From NCBI GenBank assembly GCA_041743975.1, contig JBGTLT010000078.1, positions 1 through 57,071 on the forward strand: a DNA stretch of 57,071 bases, read 5' to 3'. This document shows, in pieces, positions 1-8,520 of this stretch (position 1 is the first letter of the stretch; each line of letters begins with the position of its first letter). This stretch comes from JTS-RE37 sp041743975 (GTDB lineage Bacteria > Bacteroidota > Bacteroidia > Flavobacteriales > Flavobacteriaceae). Below the pieces are notes generated by a model that ran no database searches, was not told the origin of the DNA, and saw only the letters and a list, made by a program, of their open reading frames with translations. A program made the translations under genes and the position numbers.

Positions 1-476
1 TTGATTTTATCGGGATTCAGAATTATACCCGGGAAGTTGTCAAACATAGTTATATGGTGCCTTATCTGCAGGCCAAAATAATCAAAGCCACCAAAAGAAA
101 CGTCGCGGCCACTTTAATGGATTGGGAAGTATATCCACAGAGCCTTTATCATATGATCTCTAAGTTCAATGAATACCGGAACATTAAAAAAATAATTATC
201 ACTGAAAATGGTGCCGCTTTTGAAGATAAGATCAAAAATGGAGAAGTTGATGACCAGGACCGACTTTCATTCTTTCAAAATTATCTGAAGGAATTACAGC
301 GGGCTAAGGCTGACGGACTTCAGGTTTCCGGCTATTTTTCCTGGACCTTCATGGATAATTTTGAATGGGCGGAAGGATATTACCCCAGGTTTGGCCTGGT
401 CTATGTGGATTTTGCAACACAAAGCAGAATCATTAAATCTTCGGGCAAATGGTTTCAGGAATTTCTAGGCAGCTGA
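1..476 (+). CDS. Beta-glucosidase, glycoside hydrolase family 1 (3' part)
   Basis: The reading frame is already open at base 3 and runs to a TGA at 474-476, so only the last ~158 residues are present. GH1 enzymes hydrolyse beta-linked glucosides and galactosides with a retaining mechanism. The visible part holds the nucleophile motif ITENG (the Glu is the catalytic nucleophile in this family) and, about 80 residues later, the aglycone-side block SGYFSWTFMDNFEWAEGY and FGLVYVDF, both typical of the GH1 C-terminus. The fragment starts with DFIGIQNYT, which matches the family's strand-6 region. Substrate cannot be told from this part. Confidence 0.93.
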   Translation, partial: DFIGIQNYTREVVKHSYMVPYLQAKIIKATKRNVAATLMDWEVYPQSLYHMISKFNEYRNIKKIIITENGAAFEDKIKNGEVDDQDRLSFFQNYLKELQRAKADGLQVSGYFSWTFMDNFEWAEGYYPRFGLVYVDFATQSRIIKSSGKWFQEFLGS

Positions 477-792
477 AGGAATATTTTGAAAATCACGCCG
501 GATCAATTTTCGAAGTCCCCCGGGATCAAAAAAACCGATGGTTCCATCGGTTTTAGTCAACTAACTCTTAACTTTAAAATAAGAACGTTTCCTTATAAGA
601 AGGACATTCAAATGTATGCATGAAATATTGCAGGCATGTTAAGGTATTATAAGCACTAGATTAAATTTAGATGATTCCCGGAGATAAGTTATTAACAAAA
701 TAAAGATTCAGTATGCAATGATACGGATACCGGAATACCGGATTTCTTAAATTCATTTAATTTTTATATTTTACACGACTTATATTTATAGG
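477..792. other. Gene-free stretch after the GH1 gene
   Basis: Apart from the hairpin at 531-554 this 316-base stretch is AT-rich and shows no open frame, RNA gene or clear promoter to me. Confidence 0.5.
531..554. terminator. Rho-independent terminator hairpin
   Basis: Perfect inverted repeat: AAAACCGATGG, two bases, CCATCGGTTTT. The arms carry an A-run on the left and a T-run on the right, so it could act in both directions. It lies 55 bases after the GH1 stop codon. Confidence 0.8.
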
Positions 793-1032
793 ATGAAAAT
801 CAATTGGTTACCTGTGGAAATTGATCGAACACAAAATATGAATACCTTGATCAATGAGGAGTATAAGTTCCGGTCGCGCATTACCAGAATCTTAATCGAA
901 CGGATGAAAGATTATAATGATGCTGATCTTGAGCAGATCCGTTTTGATTTTGATACCTCAAACAAGCAATTCATACTATCTACGAAAACGCCTGAACCAA
1001 TTTATTCCCGAATACTGGACCTATTGGATTAA
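793..1032 (+). CDS. Small hypothetical protein (79 aa)
   Basis: Not recognised. The frame begins with ATG two bases after GG and encodes a soluble, charged protein without signal peptide or membrane segment. The central part (about residues 22-50) looks helical and rich in Arg, Glu and Asp; the end reads like a short beta strand followed by a helix ending in LLD. Its composition looks like that of a real protein and no overlapping frame competes well, but it stands alone between two gene-free stretches, so it could also be a chance frame. Confidence 0.55.
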   Translation: MKINWLPVEIDRTQNMNTLINEEYKFRSRITRILIERMKDYNDADLEQIRFDFDTSNKQFILSTKTPEPIYSRILDLLD

Positions 1033-1318
1033 AATTTATAAAGATTTCCATTATTCTCATTTTCAGAATCTTACAAAGGAGTTGACACAATGTTCATTGT
1101 GCTGATTGCTACATGCCATAGGTTCTCTATATTCTATGCCATGCACTTATGTCATAAAATGATGGTACTGAATTGTTACCTGGTTTGAATTTACCGTTTA
1201 TAACTTGACAAATGGAGTAAAGGTATAGGCCAAATAACACTGTGTACTATCTTTCCAAAAAAAATGGATCCCAGGACACTATCTGAAATCCATTTTGGAA
1301 CCTTAGAGCAGGATTACC

Positions 1319-1408
1319 TTAATCAAAAGAATTCCTCGGGGCTTTGCCCGGAGTTTCTGACTCTCCTATAGAGAGGTCGAAACCGCCTAAGCGGTTTCAG
1401 GTGAGGAG
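1319..1408 (-). repeat. Dispersed multi-hairpin intergenic repeat, copy A
   Basis: Read on the minus strand this copy has three potential hairpins in order: GAAACCGCTTAGGCGGTTTC, then CCTCTCTATAGGAGAG, then CCGGGCAAAGCCCCGAGG, ending in TTCTTTTGATTAA. Copies B (7381-7470) and C (33120-33206) share this order and the same end. It sits in the 392-base gap between two small genes (1033-1424); I see nothing else in that gap. Confidence 0.8.
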
Positions 1409-1424
1409 ACATTCTTTATTAAAT

Positions 1425-1739
1425 TCAGATAAGCAATAGTATAAGCAGGATAACGATTACCGCACCGGCGGAAATATAAATACCATAACCCGCTGCTTTT
1501 ACGGCTGATTTAAGTGTCCTGACTTCCTTTCGGAGGGCTTTCCTTTCGATGCGGTTCATGTCAGACCTGTCCAGCTCCTTAATCTCTTCCAGACGGTTAA
1601 TCATCACTCGAATCTCCTCGGGGACATTCTCAGGGATAGTTGTTTTTGATACCGGGGTTTTTTCTGCAGCCTGCACTACGGTAGGTAATGCGCTTAATGT
1701 GAAAACCATGAACATCGCATAAAAGACTGATTTTTTCAT
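1425..1739 (-). CDS. Small exported protein with C-terminal membrane anchor (104 aa)
   Basis: I chose the ATG at 1739 because it starts a clear signal peptide (MKKSVFYAMFMVF...VVQAA); the frame is open for 32 more codons upstream but that part has no such character. After cleavage near residue 24 comes a charged helical part rich in Glu, Arg and Lys (about residues 35-80) and then a C-terminal hydrophobic segment of about 20 residues (GYGIYISAGAVIVILLILLLI without its last residue). Small proteins of this layout, ending YISVGAII-like plus Leu/Ile runs, are common in flavobacteria and have no known function. Repeat copy A lies immediately downstream. Confidence 0.8.
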   Translation of the reverse strand: MKKSVFYAMFMVFTLSALPTVVQAAEKTPVSKTTIPENVPEEIRVMINRLEEIKELDRSDMNRIERKALRKEVRTLKSAVKAAGYGIYISAGAVIVILLILLLI

Positions 1740-2001
1740 TTTGTTTCTATTTTTTAAAGTTTGTATATCTAAATATCCATAAAATACCACCTCGCCATGG
1801 GTCTTATCCATATTTAATTTGACAGTATTAATCACGTAAATCCGAAGTATCCTCCTGATTTTGAGGGAGTATAATCCAGTTTGACAGAAAAATAAGACAT
1901 AAAACTCCCTGGGCTGCCTTTTAAAAAAAATATCAAAACCCCTGTGTTCTTGCTACTTTTCTTTATCTTCAATCCTTTCCCAAAACATAAAATACAACTT
2001 C

Positions 2002-2985
2002 ATGTCCAAATACAATGTCGCCGTCCTGGGACCTATCCCCAGGGACCATATAACCACCCACTACGGGGAAGTCATTGAGAAATACGGCTGTGCTACCCAT
2101 ACGGCTATCGGACTAGCCAGACTGCTCGGGGAGGACGGTACGGTCAACCTGGTTTCCCATGTCCGCAAAATAGATGAAGAGGCAATAAAAGAAATCCTTT
2201 CTCCCTACAAGAATATCAACCTGGCCCATTTATCCTCCAGGGCAGACCAGGGGGATGTCATCCAGTTGAAATTTGTGGACCAGAACAACCGTTTGGAAAA
2301 ACAGACCGGTTTTATGAATCCTATCATCCCCGCCGACCTAACCCCCCTGTTGCATTGTGATATCTTTGTTTGTGTACCCATTACGGATTATGAGGTGCCC
2401 CTTGAGACCTTGAAATACATCAAAGAGAATAGTGCGGGAACAATTATATTCGATGCCCATGGCCCCACTAATACCGCTACCATACTGGGAGACCGGCTTA
2501 TCAAATTCTGGATAGACCGGGACCAGTGGCTGCCCTATATCGATGTCCTTAAAATGAATCTGGAGGAATCCAAATGCTGCTGGTTTGAGAAGGAATACCA
2601 ACCCGAAGATATGAAAGGCTTTGACGAAGCAAGTACCACCCATTTGCCGCAACTGGCTGAACATGTTTTAACATACGGGATTAAATGCCTTATTGTTACC
2701 CTCGATGAAAAAGGGAGTGCTGTATTTTTCCTGGAGGATGGCAAAGTGAGACACGAAATTGTCAAATCTATTTGGGTGGAAAATGTTGTGGATACCACCG
2801 GGTGCGGGGATTCCTTCGCCGGGGGCCTGGGCTATGGCCTCCTGGAGGACCATCAAAACTATATCAGGGCTGCGAAATATGCCAATTCCCTGGGGGCCCA
2901 GCGAACCCAGGGCCGTACCTTTGAGGTATTTAAATCCCGCGAAGAAACTGACCGGATGATACTCGATAATTACGGCAGTATTTAA
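2002..2985 (+). CDS. PfkB-family sugar kinase (ribokinase fold)
   Basis: 327 residues, the usual length for the ribokinase/PfkB family, which transfers phosphate from ATP to a sugar or nucleoside hydroxyl. The C-terminal signature DTTGCGDSFAGG starts at residue 264; it forms the anion hole and supplies the catalytic base (Asp270). The N-terminal part starts NVAVLGPIPRD, where the family often has the substrate-binding lid strands. Substrate is unknown: the N-terminal signature is too divergent for me to call ribokinase, fructokinase or adenosine kinase. It points towards the hydroxyproline operon but runs in the opposite direction, with 32 bases between the stops, so no functional link is implied. 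Confidence 0.9.
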   Translation: MSKYNVAVLGPIPRDHITTHYGEVIEKYGCATHTAIGLARLLGEDGTVNLVSHVRKIDEEAIKEILSPYKNINLAHLSSRADQGDVIQLKFVDQNNRLEKQTGFMNPIIPADLTPLLHCDIFVCVPITDYEVPLETLKYIKENSAGTIIFDAHGPTNTATILGDRLIKFWIDRDQWLPYIDVLKMNLEESKCCWFEKEYQPEDMKGFDEASTTHLPQLAEHVLTYGIKCLIVTLDEKGSAVFFLEDGKVRHEIVKSIWVENVVDTTGCGDSFAGGLGYGLLEDHQNYIRAAKYANSLGAQRTQGRTFEVFKSREETDRMILDNYGSI

Positions 2986-3017
2986 AAGTATACCCCTGCC
3001 CTGTTACAGATTGGTCC

Positions 3018-4034
3018 TCAAAGCACCTGAAACCCATACGCATAAGGATCCGCTTCATCTATGGTGATCGTATTGTGCCCATAGATCCTGGCCCATCCCT
3101 GTATGCTGGGGACAATGGCTTTTATTCCTCCCAGGCTGACTTCCTCCTCTACCTTCCCAATAAATTGGGAACCGATATAGCTTTCATGTATGAATTCCTT
3201 CCCAGGTTGCAGCTTCCCCTGTGCAAACCACTGGGCCATCCGAGCTGAGGTACCGGTGCCGCAGGGCGACCTGTCTATCGCCTTGTCTCCATAAAAGACC
3301 GCATTGCGCGCAGTTGCAGCCGGGGAAAGGGTGGCACCACCCCACAGGATATGGCTCACATCCCGGATAGTTGCATTCCCAGGGTGTACAAAACGGCCAG
3401 GGTACTTTTTATTGATATCCTCCCGTATCGCGGGACTGAACCGTATGATATCCCCTGCCGTATAATCCTGTAAGCCCGTAAAATTTTCCTGGGGGTCGAT
3501 AATGGCATAGAAATTCCCCCCATATGCCACATCAAATGAAAGAACCCCCAGTTCCCTGCTTTCCACACTTAAGCCACTTGCTGCAAGATAGGAGGGGATA
3601 TTGAACAGTTTAACCCAGGGTACCTTCCCCCCTTCCATCCCGTAACTAACTGCTACGAGTCCGGCCGGGGTTTCCATCCGGATGATGCCAGGGGTCTTTG
3701 GAACGATCAAACCTTCTTCCACTGCGATCGTTACGGTTCCTATGCTCCCGTGGCCACACATGGGCAGGCAACCGCTTGTCTCAATAAATAATACACCGAA
3801 ATCATTGGCGGGATCTGAAGGCGGGTAGAGGATACTTCCGCTCATCATGTCGTGTCCCCTGGGTTCAAACATCAGCCCTCTCCGGATCCAGTCGAATTCC
3901 TTCAGGAAATGCTGCCTTTTTTCGCTCATCGTTTTACCGATGAGCTGCGGCCCGCCATCGGCAACCAACCGGACAGGGTTACCGCAGGTATGGGCATCAA
4001 TGCACTTGAATGTATGATTAGTCGCCACGGCCAA
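3018..4034 (-). CDS. 4-hydroxyproline 2-epimerase (proline racemase family)
   Basis: 338 residues. Members invert C-alpha of trans-4-hydroxy-L-proline to cis-4-hydroxy-D-proline, the first step of bacterial hydroxyproline catabolism, using two cysteines as general acid and base. Both are present: Cys93 in MCGHGSIGT and Cys258 in DRSPCGTGTS. Retention of both separates it from trans-3-hydroxyproline dehydratases, which lack one. Its start overlaps the end of the upstream DUF885 gene by 17 bases, which suggests coupled translation. Genes for the third and fourth pathway steps lie upstream in the same operon, which makes hydroxyproline a better substrate guess than proline. Confidence 0.9.
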   Translation of the reverse strand: MAVATNHTFKCIDAHTCGNPVRLVADGGPQLIGKTMSEKRQHFLKEFDWIRRGLMFEPRGHDMMSGSILYPPSDPANDFGVLFIETSGCLPMCGHGSIGTVTIAVEEGLIVPKTPGIIRMETPAGLVAVSYGMEGGKVPWVKLFNIPSYLAASGLSVESRELGVLSFDVAYGGNFYAIIDPQENFTGLQDYTAGDIIRFSPAIREDINKKYPGRFVHPGNATIRDVSHILWGGATLSPAATARNAVFYGDKAIDRSPCGTGTSARMAQWFAQGKLQPGKEFIHESYIGSQFIGKVEEEVSLGGIKAIVPSIQGWARIYGHNTITIDEADPYAYGFQVL

Positions 4035-5751
4035 CCTTTACAATATAGTCATTCACACGTGATTCCAGGATGGCAAGGGTAACCGTTCCCTGCCCCAATA
4101 CCACTTCGTGAAAATCCCTGATATCAAATTTGTCAACGAGTGCCATTTCTGCCTTTTTCCGCAATTCCCGTATTTTCAGTTCCCCGATTTTGTAGGATAA
4201 TGCCTGGCCTGGCCATGATATATACCGGTCTGTTTCTGTGTTGATCTCATGCAGGGATAGCGCGGTATTGGCGGTCATATAATCCACTACCTGTTGCCGT
4301 GTCCAGCCCTTGGAATGGATCCCGGTATCCACGACCAGCCTGCACGCCCGCCACATTTCATAGGTCAGCTGCCCGAAGTGTTCGTAAGGGGTAGTGTACA
4401 TTCCCATTTCCGATGCCAGGAACTCGGAATATAACCCCCACCCCTCCCCATAGGCGGATAGATAGAGGTCTTTCCGGAATTGGGGAATGCTATCCCCAAG
4501 CTCCAGGTTCAGTGCTCCCTGCAGATGATGCCCCGGTACGGCCTCATGTACCGTAAGGGATGGAAGGGTGTACAGGGTACGGCTTGGCAGGTCATAGGTG
4601 TTCACCCAATAATACCCGGGCTCCGTGCTCTCCGCCTTTGTTCCCACATAGCGCCCACCCGTATACTTTGGCGCGATGGATGCCGGTACAGGCGCCACCC
4701 CATATGGTTTTCGTGGCAAGGTACTGAAAAAACGCGGTAATTGGGCGTCGGCGCGTTTGGCCATATCCCGGGCTATCATCAACAATTCATCCGGGCTTTC
4801 CGCATAGAACTGTTTATTTGTCCTCAGGAATTTCAGGAATTCCGCAAAACTTCCTTTAAACTGGAGCCCTTTAATGATCTCCTCCATCCCGGAGCGGATC
4901 CTTGCCACTTCAGCCAGTCCGATTTTATGGATATCATCTGCCGTATATTCTGTGCTGGTGCTGTAGAAATCAATCCTGTTCTGGTACCATTCAGCCCCGT
5001 TGGGTGTTTCGGAAACACCTATGGCAGTTCTGGTATGCGGCAGGTATTCTTTTTCAAAAAAATCCTTTATCCGTCTGTATTGGGGCACTACTACCTGCTC
5101 AACGACCTCCCGGGCTGCCTGCAGAACGGAATCTTTCCGGGTGGCAGGCAATGTTTCAGGCAGGAAGAGAAAAGGGGAATAGAAAAAACTTTCTGTATAG
5201 TTCGCAACGATATGATCGTCATATGTAGATTCATATCCATTGAAAATGACCCTTGGCTGGGAAACACCGTCCTGAAGGCCTCGTCGTATATTTTCCAGGT
5301 GCTGGTCTACAAAAACCGGGAGGGCATTTAATTTCTTCAGGTATTTACGGGTTTGTTCATAGTCTGTCAGGGGTTTTACCATATAAGGCAAACTGCTGTG
5401 AAAACCTGAATCGGAAAGCAGGGGATTCAGGTACCCTTTAAACGTGAAGTAATCTATCTCATCCTGCAGTGAAAATTTCAGCAGTTCCGCAGATATCCTG
5501 TCGGTTTCCTTCAATGCATCCCAAGCAAGGGAATCCAGTGAAGCTATTCGTGCCCTGGCGGTATCCGCTTCCCGCTTAAAATGTTCCTCCGTGAACAAAC
5601 CCATGGGGTACGCCTCTTTATCATAGGCCTCATAGGCTTCATAATCCTTTATTATTTCCTGAAGCTTAGCAGCCCCATCCATAGGTTCATTCTCTTCGCA
5701 ACCCAGTATCATTACCGCTGTCAGCAGCATTATGACAATTAATCTCTTCAT
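4018..5751 (-). CDS. DUF885 family lipoprotein, probable metallopeptidase
   Basis: 577 residues. The N-terminus MKRLIVIMLLTAVMILGCEEN is a lipoprotein signal with Cys18 as the likely lipidated residue, so the protein works outside the cytoplasm. The DUF885 hallmark HEAVPGHH (His402, Glu403, His408, His409) is a zinc-peptidase-like HExxxxHH motif. The family is poorly characterised. It lies 12 bases after the aldehyde dehydrogenase gene and overlaps the epimerase gene, so it is firmly inside the hydroxyproline operon. I infer that it releases hydroxyproline or short Hyp peptides from collagen-like peptides; the sequence does not prove the substrate. Confidence 0.85.
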   Translation of the reverse strand: MKRLIVIMLLTAVMILGCEENEPMDGAAKLQEIIKDYEAYEAYDKEAYPMGLFTEEHFKREADTARARIASLDSLAWDALKETDRISAELLKFSLQDEIDYFTFKGYLNPLLSDSGFHSSLPYMVKPLTDYEQTRKYLKKLNALPVFVDQHLENIRRGLQDGVSQPRVIFNGYESTYDDHIVANYTESFFYSPFLFLPETLPATRKDSVLQAAREVVEQVVVPQYRRIKDFFEKEYLPHTRTAIGVSETPNGAEWYQNRIDFYSTSTEYTADDIHKIGLAEVARIRSGMEEIIKGLQFKGSFAEFLKFLRTNKQFYAESPDELLMIARDMAKRADAQLPRFFSTLPRKPYGVAPVPASIAPKYTGGRYVGTKAESTEPGYYWVNTYDLPSRTLYTLPSLTVHEAVPGHHLQGALNLELGDSIPQFRKDLYLSAYGEGWGLYSEFLASEMGMYTTPYEHFGQLTYEMWRACRLVVDTGIHSKGWTRQQVVDYMTANTALSLHEINTETDRYISWPGQALSYKIGELKIRELRKKAEMALVDKFDIRDFHEVVLGQGTVTLAILESRVNDYIVKVGRGD

Positions 5752-5763
5752 GGAAATAATAGG

Positions 5764-7359
5764 TTACAAGGTGCGGTCTGTCAGTTCGTTATCAACCAGG
5801 CGAATAACCTTTAACGGGTTATCATCCTTTAGTTCATCCGGGAGGAGGGATTGGGGCCAATCCTGGAAACTCAGGGGGCGGACCCATCTTTTAATCGCGT
5901 GGATCCCAACGGCTGTGAACCGACTATCCGTGGTGGCGGGATAGGGCCCGCCGTGATGCATCGCAGCACATACTTCCACGCCGGTAGGGACGCCATTGAA
6001 AATAATCCTCCCAACCCGTTTTTTCAGGGCATCTACTATCCCTTCGTACGCTGCTAATTCGCCTTCCTCAGCCAATATTGTACCTGTAAGCTGCCCCTCC
6101 AGATGGTCTAAAACTTCCTCCAGTTCCGCAACATCCGCACAGGCGACAAGCAGGGAATATGGGCCAAAAACCTCCTTGTGCAGGGCCGTATTCTTAAGAA
6201 ATGTTTCCCCGCTGACCTTCAATACAGTCTGACCGCCATAATTTGCGCGGATTTCAGTATCATAATCTGCGACAATACTGGTGCCGGCCTGTTCCATCGC
6301 TGCCTTTCTCCCTTTGTCATACGCTCCTTTGATTCGGGGATGAAGCATACTCGCGGGCTCCTTAGCCATAATCTCTTCCGCGAGGAAGGTTGTGAAAGTA
6401 TTGAGATCATTGTTTCTGATGCCCAGCAATAAACCTGGGTTGGTGCAAAACTGGCCCGCGCCCATGGTAATGGATCCGGCAAGGGCCTGCGCCCATTTTT
6501 TAGCTTTTTTTTCGAGTGCCAGAGGGAGGAGAATCACAGGGTTAATACTGCCCATTTCCGCAAAAACCGGAATGGGTTCTTCCCTTTGGGATGCAAGCTC
6601 ATAAAGGGCCTTTCCGCCTGCAGTGCTCCCGGTAAATCCAACCGCTTTCACCCCCGGATGTGCTACCAGCGCGCTACCCACACTATTATCGGAACTATTG
6701 AGGTTTGAGAAAACCCCGTTGGGCATACCCGTTTGTTCTGCTGCTTTAATAATGGCGGAAGCAATCAACTCACCAGTTCCTGAATGCATGGGATGGCTCT
6801 TTACGATAACCGGGCAACCTGCAGCCAATGCAGACGCTGTATCACCGCCTGCTGTTGAAAATGCAAAGGGAAAATTGCTCGCCCCAAATACCACCACAGG
6901 CCCCAGGGGCACCATCATTTTACGGATATCCGATCGTGGCTGGGGTTCCCTTTGTGGCTGGGCACTATCAATGGTGGCTTCTACCCAGGAACCTTGTCTT
7001 ACCAAGCTAGCGAATGCCCTTAACTGTCCGACCATCCTGCCGCGTTCACCCACTGCCCTGCCTTCAGGCAATCCTGTTTCATTACAATAGGCCTGGAGCA
7101 ATATGGCATCCAGGGAAAGGATTTCTTCCGCGATGGCCTCCAGGAATGCTGCTTTCCGGGAATTCTTTATTTTGTGATAAATCTCAAAAGCACTTGTTGC
7201 CATGGATACGGCATCTTCTATCTCCGCCTGGGTAGCTTCAAAAAATTTTGCTGGATTTTCAGTATTCTGTTGAGGGTTAAAGGTGCGATAAGTTTGGCTC
7301 CCTAATGCAGATTGCCTTTTGCCTATAAAATTCTTACCCTGTATCATTATATTGTTCAT
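5764..7359 (-). CDS. Alpha-ketoglutaric semialdehyde dehydrogenase (NADP-type aldehyde dehydrogenase)
   Basis: 531 residues, longer than ordinary aldehyde dehydrogenases and typical for the 2,5-dioxovalerate dehydrogenase group. It oxidises alpha-ketoglutaric semialdehyde to 2-oxoglutarate, the last step of hydroxyproline breakdown. Catalytic residues are visible: Glu268 in FAEMGSINP and Cys305 in GAGQFCTNPG; GFTGSTAGG is the cofactor loop. The N-terminus QGKNFIGKRQ fits this subgroup. It is the second gene of the operon; the 106-base gap to the gene before it is mostly filled by repeat copy B. Confidence 0.9.
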   Translation of the reverse strand: MNNIMIQGKNFIGKRQSALGSQTYRTFNPQQNTENPAKFFEATQAEIEDAVSMATSAFEIYHKIKNSRKAAFLEAIAEEILSLDAILLQAYCNETGLPEGRAVGERGRMVGQLRAFASLVRQGSWVEATIDSAQPQREPQPRSDIRKMMVPLGPVVVFGASNFPFAFSTAGGDTASALAAGCPVIVKSHPMHSGTGELIASAIIKAAEQTGMPNGVFSNLNSSDNSVGSALVAHPGVKAVGFTGSTAGGKALYELASQREEPIPVFAEMGSINPVILLPLALEKKAKKWAQALAGSITMGAGQFCTNPGLLLGIRNNDLNTFTTFLAEEIMAKEPASMLHPRIKGAYDKGRKAAMEQAGTSIVADYDTEIRANYGGQTVLKVSGETFLKNTALHKEVFGPYSLLVACADVAELEEVLDHLEGQLTGTILAEEGELAAYEGIVDALKKRVGRIIFNGVPTGVEVCAAMHHGGPYPATTDSRFTAVGIHAIKRWVRPLSFQDWPQSLLPDELKDDNPLKVIRLVDNELTDRTL

Positions 7360-7380
7360 TTTCCAAAAATAAAGAATATT

Positions 7381-7470
7381 TCCTCACCCGAAACCGCTTT
7401 TCGACCTCACCTGAAGAGAGGTGAAATCGGAAACCCACGGGCAAAACCCCGAGGTTTTCTTTTGATTAAG
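7381..7470 (+). repeat. Dispersed multi-hairpin intergenic repeat, copy B
   Basis: Same order of elements as copies A and C: CCTCACCCGAAACCGCT, then ACCTC(A/T) with a paired GAGAGGT, then CGGGCAAAACCCCGAGG and TTCTTTTGATTAAGG. The first hairpin is shortened here (CCGCTTTTCG in place of CCGCTTAGGCGG). Its last five bases overlap the stop codon of the minus-strand DapA-like gene, so the stop codon (TAA read as TTA) is part of the repeat end. Confidence 0.75.
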
Positions 7471-8386
7471 GATAAGTTGCTTTATAATCCGGTAATTCCG
7501 GCCTGGATTCCATTGCGCGTTCTATTATCCCCAATACCCTGGTCCTTTCTTTACCCTGTAATGGAAGCCTGGGCGCACGCACCCGTTCCGACCCCAGTCC
7601 GGTTGCAACTTCGGCCATTTTAATATTCTGGACCAACTGTGGGTTTATGTCCAGTTCAAGCAAGGGGAGGAACCAGCGATATATGGCTATGGCCTCCTGT
7701 ACCCGTCCTGCTTTGGAGAGTTCATATATGGCGACCGTTTCTTCCGGAAACGCACAAACCAGTCCGGCTACCCATCCATCAGCCCCTATCAGCAAGCTTT
7801 CCAAAGCCAGTGTATCTACCCCACACAGCACTTTGAGCCTTGATCCAAAACGATTTCGTATCCTATTGATATTGGAGATGTCCCTGGTTGACTCCTTTAC
7901 GGCCTGAATATTGCTGAATGCCAATAAATCCTCAAACATATCAAGTGTTACTTCAATACCATAGTCCACAGGGTTATTGTAGATCATAATAGGCAAGGCT
8001 GTGCTTTCTGCAACCGTCTTAAAATAGGTAACCGTCTCGTGTTCATTGGCCCTGTACCGCATAGGTGGCAACATCATAAGTCCGGCCGCCCCGTATTCTT
8101 CAGCCCTATGTGCCGCATCAACTGCCCCTTTGGTTGTTTGTTCGGCAATATTCATAATAACCGGCACCCGGCCCTTTACGATCCCTGCTGTTTCCCGGAT
8201 CAATATTTCTTTTTCAGTTTCGGACAGTGTGCTGGCTTCCCCCAAGGTACCGCCCAGGATGATCCCATGAACCCCGGCGGCCAGTTGGGCCTCAATGTTA
8301 TGTTCATACAATTTAAGGTCCAACGTGTCAGCTTCTGTAAATTTTGTCGTTACCGCAGGCATAACCCCTTCCCATTCAAAATGCAT
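7466..8386 (-). CDS. DapA-family lyase, probable 1-pyrroline-4-hydroxy-2-carboxylate deaminase
   Basis: 306 residues from the ATG at 8386; the frame stays open for 42 further codons, but MHFEWEGVMPAVTTKF is where DapA-family proteins begin. This class I aldolase family forms a Schiff base through Lys164 (QAVKEST); Tyr136 (MIYNNP) is the conserved proton relay. GGTLGEAST takes the place of the GTTGE carboxylate-binding loop of dihydrodipicolinate synthase. In hydroxyproline pathways a family member deaminates pyrroline-4-hydroxy-2-carboxylate to alpha-ketoglutaric semialdehyde, the substrate of the next gene's enzyme. It is first in the operon and divergent from an AraC regulator. Confidence 0.85.
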   Translation of the reverse strand: MHFEWEGVMPAVTTKFTEADTLDLKLYEHNIEAQLAAGVHGIILGGTLGEASTLSETEKEILIRETAGIVKGRVPVIMNIAEQTTKGAVDAAHRAEEYGAAGLMMLPPMRYRANEHETVTYFKTVAESTALPIMIYNNPVDYGIEVTLDMFEDLLAFSNIQAVKESTRDISNINRIRNRFGSRLKVLCGVDTLALESLLIGADGWVAGLVCAFPEETVAIYELSKAGRVQEAIAIYRWFLPLLELDINPQLVQNIKMAEVATGLGSERVRAPRLPLQGKERTRVLGIIERAMESRPELPDYKATYP

Positions 8387-8405
8387 ATGATGTGATTTTA
8401 TGTTG

Positions 8406-8510
8406 CAAAAATAAAGGGCATACTCCAGATACCTGCATCCCATTTTAGCCAATATTGAGCTTATATTAACCCATTTAAAGGATATTTGTATAAATTTGAT
8501 TAGTATAAGC
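8406..8510. promoter_or_regulatory. Divergent promoter region of the hydroxyproline operon and its AraC regulator
   Basis: TAAATTTG at 8491-8498 matches the -7 element TAnnTTTG for the rightward regulator gene; CAAAAATA at 8406-8413 is the same element (TATTTTTG) for the leftward operon. I do not find a TTG at the ideal 19-base distance for either. A 7-base inverted repeat, GCTTATA (8459-8465) and TATAAGC (8504-8510), brackets the regulator promoter and could be an operator. Confidence 0.45.
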
Positions 8511-8520
8511 ACAATCAGGC

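Noticed and set aside
4741..5331. 196-codon plus-strand open frame
   Set aside because: It lies wholly opposite the DUF885 gene, which has a signal peptide and a metal motif; the plus-strand product has Cys/Phe-rich, chance-like composition.
6623..7090. 155-codon plus-strand open frame
   Set aside because: It is antisense to the aldehyde dehydrogenase gene and has no recognisable domain.
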